45,537 nt of DNA, from assembly GCA_005788585.1 (NCBI GenBank), contig SYBY01000187.1:1-45537 (forward strand). The letters are read 5' to 3'. The notes under the pieces were generated by a model. That model saw only the letters and a program-made list of their open reading frames with translations, made no database searches and had not been told where the DNA came from. The stretch comes from Actinomycetota bacterium. Lineage in GTDB: Bacteria; Actinomycetota; Thermoleophilia; Solirubrobacterales; Solirubrobacteraceae. The translations under genes and the position numbers were made by a program. This document shows positions 15,529 through 24,773 of the stretch, piece by piece; position 1 is the first letter of the stretch; the number at the start of each line of letters is the position of its first letter.

Positions 15529-16038
15529 GTGCCGACGAGCGAGACACCTCGTGAACGCCGGGAGCGGGCGGCCATCCGATTTCGACCCGACCACGTGCGA
15601 TTACTGCTGATCGCGGAGGCGCCTCCGTCCGGCCTCGATCGGTACTTCTACTTTGAGCACGTCTCAGTGGGGGACAGCCTGTTCCGCTAGTGGTTCGCGC
15701 CGTGCTGAACGAGGAGCCGTCGCGCAACCAGAAGCCTCACCAGATCGGTCGCCTGCGTGACCGGCGGCGTGTTCCTGATGGATCTCAAGCCCGAACCGAA
15801 AGTAGGCAACGAACCGCTCGACGCGTTTGTTCCTGACCTCGTCGCGCGAGCGGTCGCGCTGAAGCCCGACCATGTGATCACGATCAAGGCCAACGTCTGC
15901 GACCTCTGCCAGGGGCCGCTGCAACGCGCCGGCCTCGATGTCGGCCGCGAACGCCTGCCTTTCCCGGGAAGCGGCCAGCAGACCCGGTTCGAAGAAGGGA
16001 TGGGTCGCGCGCTAGCAGCCATCGGGTGGAAGCTCTGA
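15529..16038 (+). pseudogene. Broken gene, possibly uracil-DNA-glycosylase-like
   Basis: GTG 15529 opens with VPTSETPRERRERAAIRF and VRLLLIAEAPPSG, then RYFYFEHVSVGDSLFR, and hits TAG at 15688. Dropping one base restores VVRAVLNEEPSRNQKPHQIGRLRD. A second change near 15755 restores GVFLMDLKPEPKVGNEPLDAFVPDLVARAVAL and runs to KLNF-less end at IGWKL. The two shifts (-1, then +1) cancel. The original protein would be about 170 residues. The LLIAEAPP block and IPFPGSGQQ-like C-terminus (LPFPGSGQQTRFEEG) resemble UDG-superfamily-like hypothetical proteins, but that assignment is tentative. Confidence 0.55.
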
Positions 16039-16108
16039 GAGACGAACGGTAGGTGCGCTGCGCTCGCGTCTGCAGGTATGCGTGTGCGCCAGGTGGGTTC
16101 CGGGCGAC

Positions 16109-17218
16109 TCAGGCGGCCGGCGGAGCTGTAAGGGGCGCTCGTAGCGAATGCTCCGGCCTCGCGGTCCAGCGCAAGCGTCCGTTTGGGTCAGATCCGCTCC
16201 TCCCCAGCTGCACCTTTTGGATGCCGGCCCAGCCGTCTTGGTCAATGAAGCTGATCTCAACCGTCAGCCTCGCTGACGAGTGCGCCAGAACGGAAAGGGC
16301 GTCGTGGCTGAACCGCAGCTGCATGTGCTCTTGGACGTCGACCGGGAGCCGACCGGCCACGGCCTGGCGCACGTTAGTGGGGTACTGCACTGTCACGCCG
16401 CCCGGAATGGCCGCGCCGGGTATGTGCAGCCTCACATCCGTGGCCGTGGTTGATCCTCCGGCATTGATCAGCGTGCCGGAGAGGCGAGACACGCTCGTGT
16501 CGAGTACGAACGCCTCGCCGCTCGGGAGCGGACGGAAGTCCGCTGCCCTCGCCTCCGCGCGGCCTTGCGCCTCCAGGAGCTCGCGACGCCGATCGATCTC
16601 CATGCGCTCCCGATCGAGCTCCTCGCGCCGGTCACGCGCCCGGCGATCCTCGTCCGTCGGAGCGAGAAGTCGGCGCTCGAGCATCGTGATCTCCTCTGGT
16701 GACGCTTCGGCAGTCTGACCCGGACGACGTATGAAGATGCGACCTTCGGGGGCTGTGTCGTACGCGCGTTGCAGCGTCGCGATGGTGTTCCCCGGACGGG
16801 GCGGCGGGATCTCCAAAATGAGGATGGTCTTGCCGTCGAGCTCAACCAGGAAGGGGTCCCATGACACGCGCCCCTGCGGGACGTACTGGGCGAGCGCGTT
16901 GTTGAGGTCTGCCGGATCCGGCAGGTCGATTCCGAGCACGCGGCCCGGCTCGACGCCGATCAGCAAGTAGGCGTATCCGTCGAAGTACCGCTGCGCCGCA
17001 GCCACTTCCCGGTTGGCGAAGCCCAACAGATGTCGAGCAATGCTGAACCTGGCCCTCGGGTCGGAGAGATCGAGCGTGCTCTTCCACTCGATCCCTCTGG
17101 TCTCGGGCTCGCTCGCGTGAGCGTCTCGAACGGCCAACACCAGAGCCTCCAGCGCACTCGGGTCGGCTACGCGCTCGTTCGGAACGCCGAGGGTCATGCG
17201 GACCATCTCCAACAGCAT
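16109..17218 (-). CDS. AlbA_2/Schlafen-like domain protein with coiled coil and C-terminal beta domain
   Basis: From ATG 17218 (MLLEMVRMTLGVPNERV) the protein has about 369 residues; ATGs at 17206 and 17197 are also possible. Residues 40-150 resemble the AlbA_2 (Schlafen AAA_4) domain: RGIEWKSTLDLSDPRARFSIARHLLGFANR, then YAYLLIGVEPGRVLGID and GKTILILEIPPPRPGN. A charged coiled coil follows at about 205-245 (DRRARDRREELDRERMEIDRRR). The last 120 residues look like a beta-sandwich with no recognised family. AlbA_2 proteins occur as regulators and in defence loci. It lies beside an IS21 element and a decayed type III restriction system, so a defence role is possible but unproven. Confidence 0.65.
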   Translation of the reverse strand: MLLEMVRMTLGVPNERVADPSALEALVLAVRDAHASEPETRGIEWKSTLDLSDPRARFSIARHLLGFANREVAAAQRYFDGYAYLLIGVEPGRVLGIDLPDPADLNNALAQYVPQGRVSWDPFLVELDGKTILILEIPPPRPGNTIATLQRAYDTAPEGRIFIRRPGQTAEASPEEITMLERRLLAPTDEDRRARDRREELDRERMEIDRRRELLEAQGRAEARAADFRPLPSGEAFVLDTSVSRLSGTLINAGGSTTATDVRLHIPGAAIPGGVTVQYPTNVRQAVAGRLPVDVQEHMQLRFSHDALSVLAHSSARLTVEISFIDQDGWAGIQKVQLGRSGSDPNGRLRWTARPEHSLRAPLTAPPAA

Positions 17219-17454
17219 TGAGCGTCGGGTCCGCTTCTGGTCAGCCTGTCGACGGTCGGAATCCGGCGCTCCATTCGTCGCGAGGGTATCTCCGCCGGAG
17301 ACTGCGTTGGCGATTCCTCCGGACGGCAAGCGGAGCTTGCTCCGCTGCGTGAACCGGACACCTCGGGCAGACTCTCGACGATGCCCGAAACATACGTCGG
17401 CACCATTCAAGGAGCCATGCTGCGACGAGGGTTCTGGCTCTTGTCGGCGCCGCG

Positions 17455-17494
17455 TGAAAACTGACCCCCCTCCGCCGTTCGAAAACTGACCCCC
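17455..17494. repeat. IS21 left terminal repeats
   Basis: Two direct copies of GAAAACTGACCCCC, 25 bases apart, separated by CTCCGCCGTTC. The spacer is also related to the right-end spacer (complement AGCGCCGTTT), so the inverted repeat spans about 40 bases. Confidence 0.8.
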
Positions 17495-17570
17495 TCGGAT
17501 GGGTCGGCGGAGTCGTCCGGGGTGGTGCTGAGCCTCGTCGTTGTTGAGCGATGAGGGGGCGGCGCAGAGG

Positions 17571-18767
17571 GTGGTTGACGTGGAGCAGTGGGCTGAGCTG
17601 CGGCGCGAGCATTTCGTCGGGGGCAAGTCGATCAAGCGCCTTGCGCGCGAGACGGGGTTGTCGCGGAACACGATCCGCAGGGCGTTGCGGGCTGAGGGGC
17701 CGCCGGGTTACCGGCGGCCGGCGAAGCCGGGCGTCCTCGAGCCGTTCAAGGCGGACATCCACAAGCTGTTGAAGGACGACCCGGCGATGCCAGGGGTTCG
17801 GGTCCGCGAGCTGCTGGAGCCGCTGGGCTGCACCGCGGGCAAGACGGTCGTCGATGACTACCTGCGCGAGGTCCGGCCGCTCTTCGCGCCGCCTGCCAGG
17901 ACGTTTCAGCGGACGGTCTATCGGCCCGGGGAGATCTGCCAGTTCGACGTCTGGGAGCCCCGCGACGAGATCCCGGTCGGGCATGGCCAGACCCGGCAGG
18001 GCTGGGTCGTCGTCGCGTGCCTGGGCTACAGCCGAGCCGGCGCTGGAGTCCTGGTGTTCAGCAAGCAGACCGAGGACCTGCTCGCCGGGATCGCGGGCTG
18101 CCTGACCCGGCTCGGCGCGCTGCCGCAGACGCTGGTCTGGGACCGCCAAGCCGGCATCCACGCCCGCGACGGCAGGCCGACCGACGCGTTCGCGGCGTTC
18201 TGCGGCCAACTCCGCGTCGGCTGGCATTTCTGCGAGGGCGCCGATCCGCAGGCCAAGGGCGCCGTTGAGCGGCTGCAGGGCTACGCGGAGACGAACTTCG
18301 AGCCGGGCCGCAAGTTCGCCAACGAGCTGGACTTCCAAGACCAACTCGACGGCTGGTTCGCGAAGGCCAACGCGCGGACGCACCGCACGATCCGTGCCAG
18401 GCCGGCCGACCGGCTCGCCGAAGAACACGCAGTGATGGCCGCGTTGCCGGCGGTGATGCCCAACCCGACGAGACGGTGGACGATGCGCGTTCCGCCCGAT
18501 CCGCACCTGCGCCTCGACACCAACGACTACAGCCTCGATCCGGCGTTCGTCGGCCGACGCGTCGAGGTCCGCGCCGACCAGCAAGCAATCACCGCGGTCG
18601 TTTTGGACACCGGCGAGATCGCCTGCGAGCACCAGCGGGTGTTCGCCCGGCACCGCACGATCACCGCCCTGGAGCACGCCCGCGCGCTGAAGACCGCGCG
18701 AGGCGCTTCCGCGGAAGCGCCCGTCGAGGTCCGCCCGCTCGCGCGCTACGACGCCCTGATCGCATGA
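17571..18767 (+). CDS. istA: IS21-family transposase IstA
   Basis: About 398 residues from GTG 17571 (a TTG at 17541 and GTG at 17580 are in frame). The N-terminal helix-turn-helix is SIKRLARETGLSRNTIRRAL. The DDE catalytic core has Asp in CQFDVWEP, Asp in LVWDRQAG and Glu in AKGAVERLQGYAETNF. PNPTRRWTMRVPPDPHLRLDTNDYSLDP near residue 300 is the family's C-terminal beta domain. All three catalytic acids are present and the frame is intact, so the element may still be mobile. Its stop overlaps the istB ATG (ATGA). Confidence 0.92.
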   Translation: MVDVEQWAELRREHFVGGKSIKRLARETGLSRNTIRRALRAEGPPGYRRPAKPGVLEPFKADIHKLLKDDPAMPGVRVRELLEPLGCTAGKTVVDDYLREVRPLFAPPARTFQRTVYRPGEICQFDVWEPRDEIPVGHGQTRQGWVVVACLGYSRAGAGVLVFSKQTEDLLAGIAGCLTRLGALPQTLVWDRQAGIHARDGRPTDAFAAFCGQLRVGWHFCEGADPQAKGAVERLQGYAETNFEPGRKFANELDFQDQLDGWFAKANARTHRTIRARPADRLAEEHAVMAALPAVMPNPTRRWTMRVPPDPHLRLDTNDYSLDPAFVGRRVEVRADQQAITAVVLDTGEIACEHQRVFARHRTITALEHARALKTARGASAEAPVEVRPLARYDALIA

Positions 18768-19528
18768 GCGGCCCGTCGTCTGAGCTGGCGCATCTGTTCC
18801 GCGCGCTCAAAGCCCCCGCCGCCGCGCGGGCATTGCCGAAGCTCGCCGACCGCGCCCGCGACGAGGAATGGAGCTACGAGCAGTTCGCCGCCGCGCTGCT
18901 GAAGACCGAGACCGACAGCCGCGACAGCCATGGCGGCCAAGCCCGGATCAAGTCCGCCCGGTTCCCGGCGCGCAAAACGCTGGAGGAGTTCGACTTCGCC
19001 TTCCAAGCCAGCCTGAAGCGCGAGACGGTGCTGCACCTCGGCCAGCTCGACTTCCTCGCCGGCAAGGAGAACATCGTCTTGCTCGGCCCGCCCGGCACCG
19101 GCAAGACCCATTTGTCGATCGCGCTGGGGATCCGCGCCTGCCTCGCCGGGAACCGCGTCGTCTTCAAGACCGCGACCGAATGGGTCGCGCACCTCGCCGA
19201 CTCGCAGCGCCAAGGACGCCTCGACAACGAGCTCGACCGCCTCACCCGCATCCCCTTGCTGATCGTCGACGAGGTCGGCTACATCCCGTTCGACCCCCAG
19301 GCGGCGAACCTGATGTTCATGCTCGTCTCGCGCCGCTACGAACGCGCCTCGCTGATCGTCACCAGCAACAAGCCCTTCAGCGCCTGGGGCGACATCTTCG
19401 GCGACGACGTCACCGCCGCGGCGATGATCGACCGACTCGTTCACCACGCCGAGATCCTCGCGCTGAAAGGCGACAGCTACCGCCTCAAAGACCGCGACCT
19501 CGCACGACCACCCGCCGCCACCGACTGA
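18764..19528 (+). CDS. istB: IS21-family helper ATPase IstB
   Basis: The 254-residue AAA+ ATPase assists IstA in target capture. ARFPARKTLEEFDFAFQ near residue 63 is the family's entry motif. Walker A is LGPPGTGKTH near residue 107, Walker B is LLIVDEVGYIPFD near residue 165, and sensor residues lie in SLIVTSNKPFSAWG near residue 198. HHAEILALKGDSYRLK is the usual C-terminus. The frame is intact and translationally coupled to istA. Confidence 0.93.
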   Translation: MSGPSSELAHLFRALKAPAAARALPKLADRARDEEWSYEQFAAALLKTETDSRDSHGGQARIKSARFPARKTLEEFDFAFQASLKRETVLHLGQLDFLAGKENIVLLGPPGTGKTHLSIALGIRACLAGNRVVFKTATEWVAHLADSQRQGRLDNELDRLTRIPLLIVDEVGYIPFDPQAANLMFMLVSRRYERASLIVTSNKPFSAWGDIFGDDVTAAAMIDRLVHHAEILALKGDSYRLKDRDLARPPAATD

Positions 19529-19616
19529 CCCACCCCGCCGGCGGGGCCGCTCGCTGGATCTGCTCCGGCTCGGCCCTCCGGGCCTTCACCTCCGCAGACC
19601 CAGCGACACCCAAAGG

Positions 19617-19657
19617 GGGGGTCAGTTTTCAAACGGCGCTAGGGGGTCACTTTTCGA
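19617..19657. repeat. IS21 right terminal repeats
   Basis: Complementary copies GGGGGTCAGTTTTC (19617-19630) and GGGGGTCACTTTTC (19642-19655), 25 bases apart, mirroring the left end. On the minus strand this sequence also supplies the last codons and TAG stop of the res fragment. Confidence 0.8.
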
Positions 19658-21504
19658 GCGGCCTTGACAGTCTCGGGCTTGCCCGACCTGAGTAGCTCGA
19701 AGAACCTCTCGAAGTCCTTGGTGCCGGTGACACAGACGAAGTACCGGCGGTCGGAGCCCTCGGACTCCAGCAGCTTGTTCACTCGATCGAAGTGCTCCTT
19801 GGCGTGCTGCATCTTGCCCTTGTTGCGCCAGCTGTCGTCCCCGTCGTCCTTGACTTCGACTACCACCACGAGGTCGCGGTCCTCTAGCCAGAGGAAGAAG
19901 TCCGGATTGAACTTCCCGCGCTTGGATCGACCGACCCCGCCTTCCTGGAAGGCGTACTCGATCTCGTAGACCCCAGTGTCCGGGGCCTTGATCCAAGAAC
20001 GGAGCGCCTTGGCGTTGCGCGGCTGGAACAGCCGCTGGACGAACCGACGCTCCGGCTGGTGGTCGGTCAGCACGACGTTGACGGGTGACCGGAAGTCGTA
20101 GGTGTTGGTGACCTCGTCGTAGTTCTTGGGGTCGGGCATCTCTTCGGCCTTGACCAGGGCGGCGCGGTCGTCCTCGTCGGACAGCTCGGAGGAGCGCTCG
20201 TCGTAGAACAGACCTGTCTGCCGTGTCAGGCCCGCCAAGCGGGTGCGAACGGGGCGCATTTCCGCCGTGCTGATGGTCTTCAGGCCGGTGGCCTGCGTCT
20301 GCAGGCGAGCGATGCTTTTCGCGGTGCGTTGTCGCAGGCCGCCGAAGCTGTTGAGGATCCGCTGGCGGTTCTCCTGCGTGACTTGGGTGCCGTCTGATCC
20401 CTGAGCTGTCAGCGCGGAGACGATCATGTCCCGGACGCGGTCCTTCGGGTAGGTGGCGGCGAGGTTGCCGTCGGTCCGCTTGTCGTGTGCGAGGAGCTTC
20501 TCCCGGACATCAGCTACGACTTCTTCGACGTCGTAGAGGCGTTCGGTGACACGGACCGTGAGCACAGATGCGCGGGTGGCGTTGGTCGCCGACACGAACT
20601 TCGTCTGCTTGTCGACGTCGATCTGCTGCACGAGCTTGAGGCTGTCGAGCCGCTTGTTGGTCTCCAGCTCGGTGACCTTCACCGACTGCGGCAGCTCCTC
20701 GGTGATCAGCTGATGCAGATCGAAGTGCGGAGCGGTCTCGCGGTCGACTGGCACCTGGCTGATGACCGTCTCCTGGTCGAGGATCTCGGCGACGAAGTCG
20801 TCGATCTCCGCGCCCCAGCGCTGGTGGTTGAACACGTGGACGACCGGCGTGCCGCCGATGCCGTCCGGACGACGAAGCCCTCGGCCAAGTACCTGACTGA
20901 TGAGCAGCTTGCTGTCGAACGCGCGCTTCTGGTGCGGGTAGATCTGGAACACGTTCTTGACGTCCCAGCCTTCGGTGAGCATCGAAACTGAGACGATCCA
21001 CTCGGTCGGGTCCGCGGGGTCGTCGACGGTGCGGAGCTTCAGCAGGTTCGCCTGATGCTTGTGGTTGGAGGTCACTACGAGCACGCGTGTCTCGGCGGTG
21101 GCGTGGTCCATGCCAGGCTGGCGCGACAGGAACGCGATCAGGTCCAGGGCGAGCTTCTCGGCGCTCTTGATGTCCTTCGTGACGGCGATCGTCAGCGGCT
21201 TGGTCGGCTTGTAGGTCTTGCGGTTCTTCTCGTGCTGGGCCAGCAGCTTCTGGAACCGCTCGTCATCGGAGTTGCTGTCATCTTCAGCGAGGTAGAAGAC
21301 CTCCTTGACCCATCCGTCGTTGATCGCGTCACGGACCGCGTACCGGTAGACGACGTCGGCGAAGTAATCGTTGCCGGCGTAGCACGTGCCCGACACGCCG
21401 AGGTGCCAGCGGAAGCCGAACCGGCCGTCGGCGATGAAGTCGTGCCACTTCTTCGCCGTCTGCCCGGATGCGCTGATGACGTGGTGCACCTCATCGCTGA
21501 TCAC
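19639..21504 (-). pseudogene. res: Type III restriction enzyme Res subunit, C-terminal fragment
   Basis: This 621-residue frame begins at a fortuitous GTG (MISDEVHHVISASG) that is the DEVH box of the helicase. It contains SVSMLTEGWDVKNVFQIYPHQKRAFDSKLLISQVLGRGLRRP (helicase motifs V and VI, about residues 173-215). The C-terminal nuclease site is FNPDFFLW...VVVVEVKDD (PD...ExK, about residues 540-565). The end, AARKVTP and TAG, is encoded by the inserted IS21 terminus, so the native C-terminus is lost. It overlaps the N-terminal fragment and is separated from it by a frameshift near 21538. Confidence 0.85.
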
Positions 21505-22151
21505 GAGGGTGCGGTGGCCTTGTCCGAGGAAGCTGTCAGCGAGCGAGCTGCCGGCGTCTCGTATGCGGCGTGTCGGTTCTCGACGCAGATGTCTCCGGGC
21601 TTGACCGTCTGGGCGCCGGTGACGATCGTCGGCAGGGTGTGCCCGCCGGGACGAATCGGGAGCAGGTCGGTCAGGTCGCTGTCGGCGGTCAGCTCCTTGA
21701 ACTTGTCGGTCAGGCCGGCCTCGATCGTCAGCGAGGGGCAGAGCGCCAGGACGCGGTCGACGAGCCCTTCGTTGAGCATGATCCGGGCGACGGCGTACAT
21801 GGCGAACGACTTCCCGGTGCCGGTCGCGAGATCGAGTGTGCAGGACAGGCGGTCAGCGAACGGGAGCCGTTGAACGAGCGTGTCCGCGCTGGGGTAGAGC
21901 CGTTGAAGGTCGGCAGACGCGTCGTACGCCTCGCGGGCGAGCTGTTCGGTGTTGTCGTACCGGCCGCCGCAGAACAGCCGCAGGACCGTCTCGATCGCCG
22001 CGCGTTGGTACTCGCGGTTGCCGCAGACGGCGTCGATGAACTCGCTGTAGGCGGCGAGGTCGAAGAGGGCCGAGTTGTAGCTCTCGGAGACTGGCAGGAC
22101 GAGCTGGTCGGCGCTGAAGCGGTCCGCGGCGAGGGCCGCGCGAGGCGTCAC
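21501..22151 (-). pseudogene. res: Type III restriction enzyme Res subunit, N-terminal fragment
   Basis: From GTG 22151, overlapping the mod stop (GTGA), this 216-residue piece includes EYQRAAIETVLRLFCGGRY (Q-motif-like, about residues 47-66) and Walker A DLATGTGKSFAMYAVA near residue 106. LALCPSLTIEAGLTDKF and ICVENRHAAYETPAARSL follow. After SL the frame goes wrong (TASSDKATAPS, stop). Removing the shift gives DSFLGQGHRTLVISDEVHHV, joining exactly to the C-terminal fragment. A one-base loss is the simplest explanation. Neither piece alone can be an active helicase-nuclease. Confidence 0.85.
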
Positions 22152-23521
22152 GCTGCGACCTCGTCTGCGTCGGCGGGCTGGGCCTCGATGGTGCCCTGGC
22201 GGATCACGCGGCGCAGCTCGTTGCCGAACACGTCGATGAACACGAGCATCACGGTCGCGTCGTCGGCGTGGGCGACCTCGAACGTCCAGTCCTGCTTCTT
22301 CAGAGCTTCGCCGAAGTGATGCTCAGCGAGGCGGAAGCCGGGCTCGCCGTAGTTCGGGTCGACCAGCACCATCGCGAGATCTCCGCGGCCGGCGTCATCA
22401 AGCTCCGCCGCGTCGTCGGGGTCAAGCCCGCCGCGGTGAAACGCGTTGACCACGACGCGCACCTTGCCCTCCTGGGAATGGACGTCGAGGTCCACCTCGG
22501 GCAGGTCGATGAAGTCGAACCCGTAGGCGTCCAGCGCGTCGTTGACTTGGTCGAGGGCGGACGGCTGGCTTGTGAGCTGGAAGTCTCGCTCGTGCAGCAG
22601 TTCGATGACCGAGTAGGGAACGCGCAACAGGAAGTACCGGGTGCTGCCGAGTTCGACGATGTCCTGGAACATGCCCGGGTCGCAGCGCGCCTCGGGGACG
22701 ATGACGTACACGGCCTGGTCGACCTGCGAGCCGATGCGCTGATGGAGGGTCTCGATGTACGTCTCGTCGAGATCGGCGTCGACTTGGTCGAACGGGAAGA
22801 CGTGAACGGGATCACCCTTGCGGCGCCCGGCCATCGGGACGCCCGCGATCGAGAATGCCTCGGGCTTGCAGCCGAACAGGTCGAGCGTGAAGGCGCGGAA
22901 GCCCGCGGGCGGCAGCTGTTCGAGCAGCGTGTTGTCGTACAGGCCCGCGTGGCACACATCGAACGGCGCTCCCGCGGTGACGGACAGCAAGCGGCGCTGG
23001 GCGGTGTACATCGCGAGCTTGCCGCAGTCGACAGCGATCCAGCGCCGGTCGATCGCACGCGCGGCGACGGCCGTCGTTCCCGACCCCGCGAAACAGTCGA
23101 GAACGACATCCCCGGCGTTCGTCGACGCGTTGAGGATCCGCTCCAGAAGGGCCACGGGCTTCTGTGTCGGGTAGCCGATGCGGTCAGTCGCCTGCGAGTT
23201 GACCGGCGGAATATCAGTCCACATGTCATCGACGGCCTGGCCTTCGTTCTCATCGAAGTAGCGCTTCAGCTGAGGGCGCTTAGTCTTGTCTGCGGGCTTG
23301 TCGATGCGCCCGTCGCCGTCGAGCTCGTCCATGGTCACGCGCGAGTATCGCCACCCCTTCTCCGGGGATGGGTACACCTGCCACTCGTACATCATGTTCG
23401 GACGAGGGTTCGGGCTGGTGAGGTTGTCCAACCGGTACTTGCCGCGACCGTCATCGTCGTCGTGGACGTACTTCTTGCCGGCCACGACGGCGCCCAGGCC
23501 CAGAGTGAGCCCACCGACCAC
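22148..23521 (-). pseudogene. mod: Type III DNA methyltransferase Mod, 5'-truncated
   Basis: The 457-residue frame matches only the C-terminal portion of a beta-class (type III) adenine methyltransferase. It has RLDNLTSPNPRPNMMYEWQVYP and KRPQLKRYFDENEGQAVDDMWTDIPPVNSQA, then GYPTQKPVALLERI (motif X) and VLDCFAGSGTTAVAA (motif I), followed by a 300-residue C-terminal extension. In this class the catalytic DPPY (motif IV) precedes these blocks, and it is absent from the frame and from the DNA upstream. The N-terminal MVGGLTLGLGAVVA is foreign to the family. It therefore should not methylate DNA. It is coupled to res. Confidence 0.8.
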
Positions 23522-23858
23522 CCACGGCCAGAGCGGATCCTTCTGCGGCTCGGGGTTGCCCTTAGCTTAGACGCTGCGCAGTTGAGTTCGCCGGGCGGGA
23601 GATAGACCGAGGCAAGCGTCCCGGGATCACGACCGCTGACCTTCCGGCGGGAGTTCGACGCGCAACGATCGAACCGCTGACCGCGTTCATCGAAGACCAG
23701 AGAGTTCCGGCGGTACTGCGACACCCCCGGCCGGGCTGGCTGGCCGAAGGCTTGCCGTTGGCAGCAGTGATCCGGGGCACGCGTCGATCCTGCCGTGCAC
23801 TATCTCCTCGAGGCGCGCTTCGCGTTCCTAAGCAGCGCCGGTGCCGCGCAGCCGTCGC
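23522..23858. other. Junction region, no recognisable gene
   Basis: This lies where the missing 5' half of mod should be. In the mod frame, four codons upstream of the short GNPEPQKDPLWPW stretch is a TAA. No methyltransferase DPPY motif is found in any frame, so this marks the deletion or recombination breakpoint. Confidence 0.45.
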
Positions 23859-24773
23859 TCAGGCCGTCGCTTCCCAGCTGCCGTCGGCCCGCTGGCGCGC
23901 GACGTTCTGCCGCCGGAGATGATTGAGATGGGCGTAGGTCTCCATCAGGGCGAGCATGCGATCCTCGGGGGTGTTGGCGCGGGCGCCGAATGTCGCCGAT
24001 GTGAGGGCATCGAGGGTCATCCTGCCGGTGCCGAGCGCCGTGCCTAGCTGTTCGAGCCGGCGCGTGTGGTGGTCGAGCAGGTCCTGGGCTCGGCCTCGCG
24101 CGTCCGTATACGCCTCACCGTGGGCGGGCAGTACGAGGTCGATCGGGAGCGCGGCAACGCGGCGCACTGAGGCGAGGAACGCGGCGAGGGTGTCCTCGCC
24201 GTTTGCAGTTGGCTGGACATTCGGGGTGAACCCGGGGAGGAGGAGATCGCCGCATACCAATGTCCGGTCGGCCGCTCGGTAGAGGCACAGGTGCGCCGGG
24301 TCGTGGCCCGGGGTGTGGAGCGCGGTCCAGTCGCCGAAGCGATCGCCATCGCGCACCGGAATGACAGCCGGTACGTCGCCGACGAGCTCCTGGAATCTCG
24401 CGAAGGCCCGCATGATCGTCTCGCCGTCGGCAACCCCGGGAGCGACCCCCTCGACTGGGAGATCGCCGCGCGCGAACGCGAACGTCTGGTCGATCTCCGG
24501 ATGTGCGTAGACGGTGGGGCTGTATTGTGCGGCGATCCCCCAGTGATCGAGGTGGCCGTGCGTCAGCAGCACGCGTGGAGTGTCGACCTTCGCCCCGGTG
24601 AGGCCGGCCTCGAATGCGGACTCTGACCCCTTCGCGCCGGTATCCACGACCAGCGGTCCCTCGGGCGTTTCCAACACGTGGACGTGCAGGTGATCCGGCG
24701 ACCCGAGCACGAGCGGAACCGTGAATCTGATGACGCCTGGGACCGGGCTGTGCAGATCGAGCGAGATGGTCAT
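23859..24773 (-). CDS. MBL fold metallo-hydrolase
   Basis: This 304-residue protein has the metallo-beta-lactamase core: VVDTGAKGSES (about residue 42), the metal motif LLTHGHLDHWG (about residue 69), HTPGHDPAHLCLY near residue 153 and ADRTLVCGDLLLPG with the bridging Asp near residue 172. VLPAHGEAY supplies the last His. The binuclear site looks complete. The C-terminal helix (DRMLALMETYAHLNHLRRQ) is typical of a large hydrolase subgroup without known substrate. Its ATG overlaps the stop of the MMPL gene (ATGA at 24773-24770). Confidence 0.9.
   Translation of the reverse strand: MTISLDLHSPVPGVIRFTVPLVLGSPDHLHVHVLETPEGPLVVDTGAKGSESAFEAGLTGAKVDTPRVLLTHGHLDHWGIAAQYSPTVYAHPEIDQTFAFARGDLPVEGVAPGVADGETIMRAFARFQELVGDVPAVIPVRDGDRFGDWTALHTPGHDPAHLCLYRAADRTLVCGDLLLPGFTPNVQPTANGEDTLAAFLASVRRVAALPIDLVLPAHGEAYTDARGRAQDLLDHHTRRLEQLGTALGTGRMTLDALTSATFGARANTPEDRMLALMETYAHLNHLRRQNVARQRADGSWEATA

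Larger units (their letters stand above)
17455..19657 (+). mobile_element. IS21-family insertion sequence
   Basis: It carries istA and istB in the usual overlapping order, with paired terminal repeats at each end. The left end has GAAAACTGACCCCC at 17456 and again at 17481. The right end has the complement ending at 19630 and 19655, the outer copy with one mismatch. Both pairs are spaced 25 bases. Terminal bases on the left are TG; the right end is less clear (TTTTCGA). I see no convincing target duplication beyond a possible GCG, so the exact ends are approximate. The right end lies in the 3' part of the res gene. Confidence 0.88.

Noticed and set aside
17241..18677. Long minus-strand open frame across the IS element
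   Set aside because: It is antisense to istA, which has all its catalytic motifs; no family features are seen in the antisense product.
23500..23560. Hydrophobic GNPEPQKDPLWPWVVGG stretch as a membrane anchor of the methyltransferase
   Set aside because: It starts only four codons after a stop and lies at the truncation point, so it is more likely junction sequence read in a chance frame.
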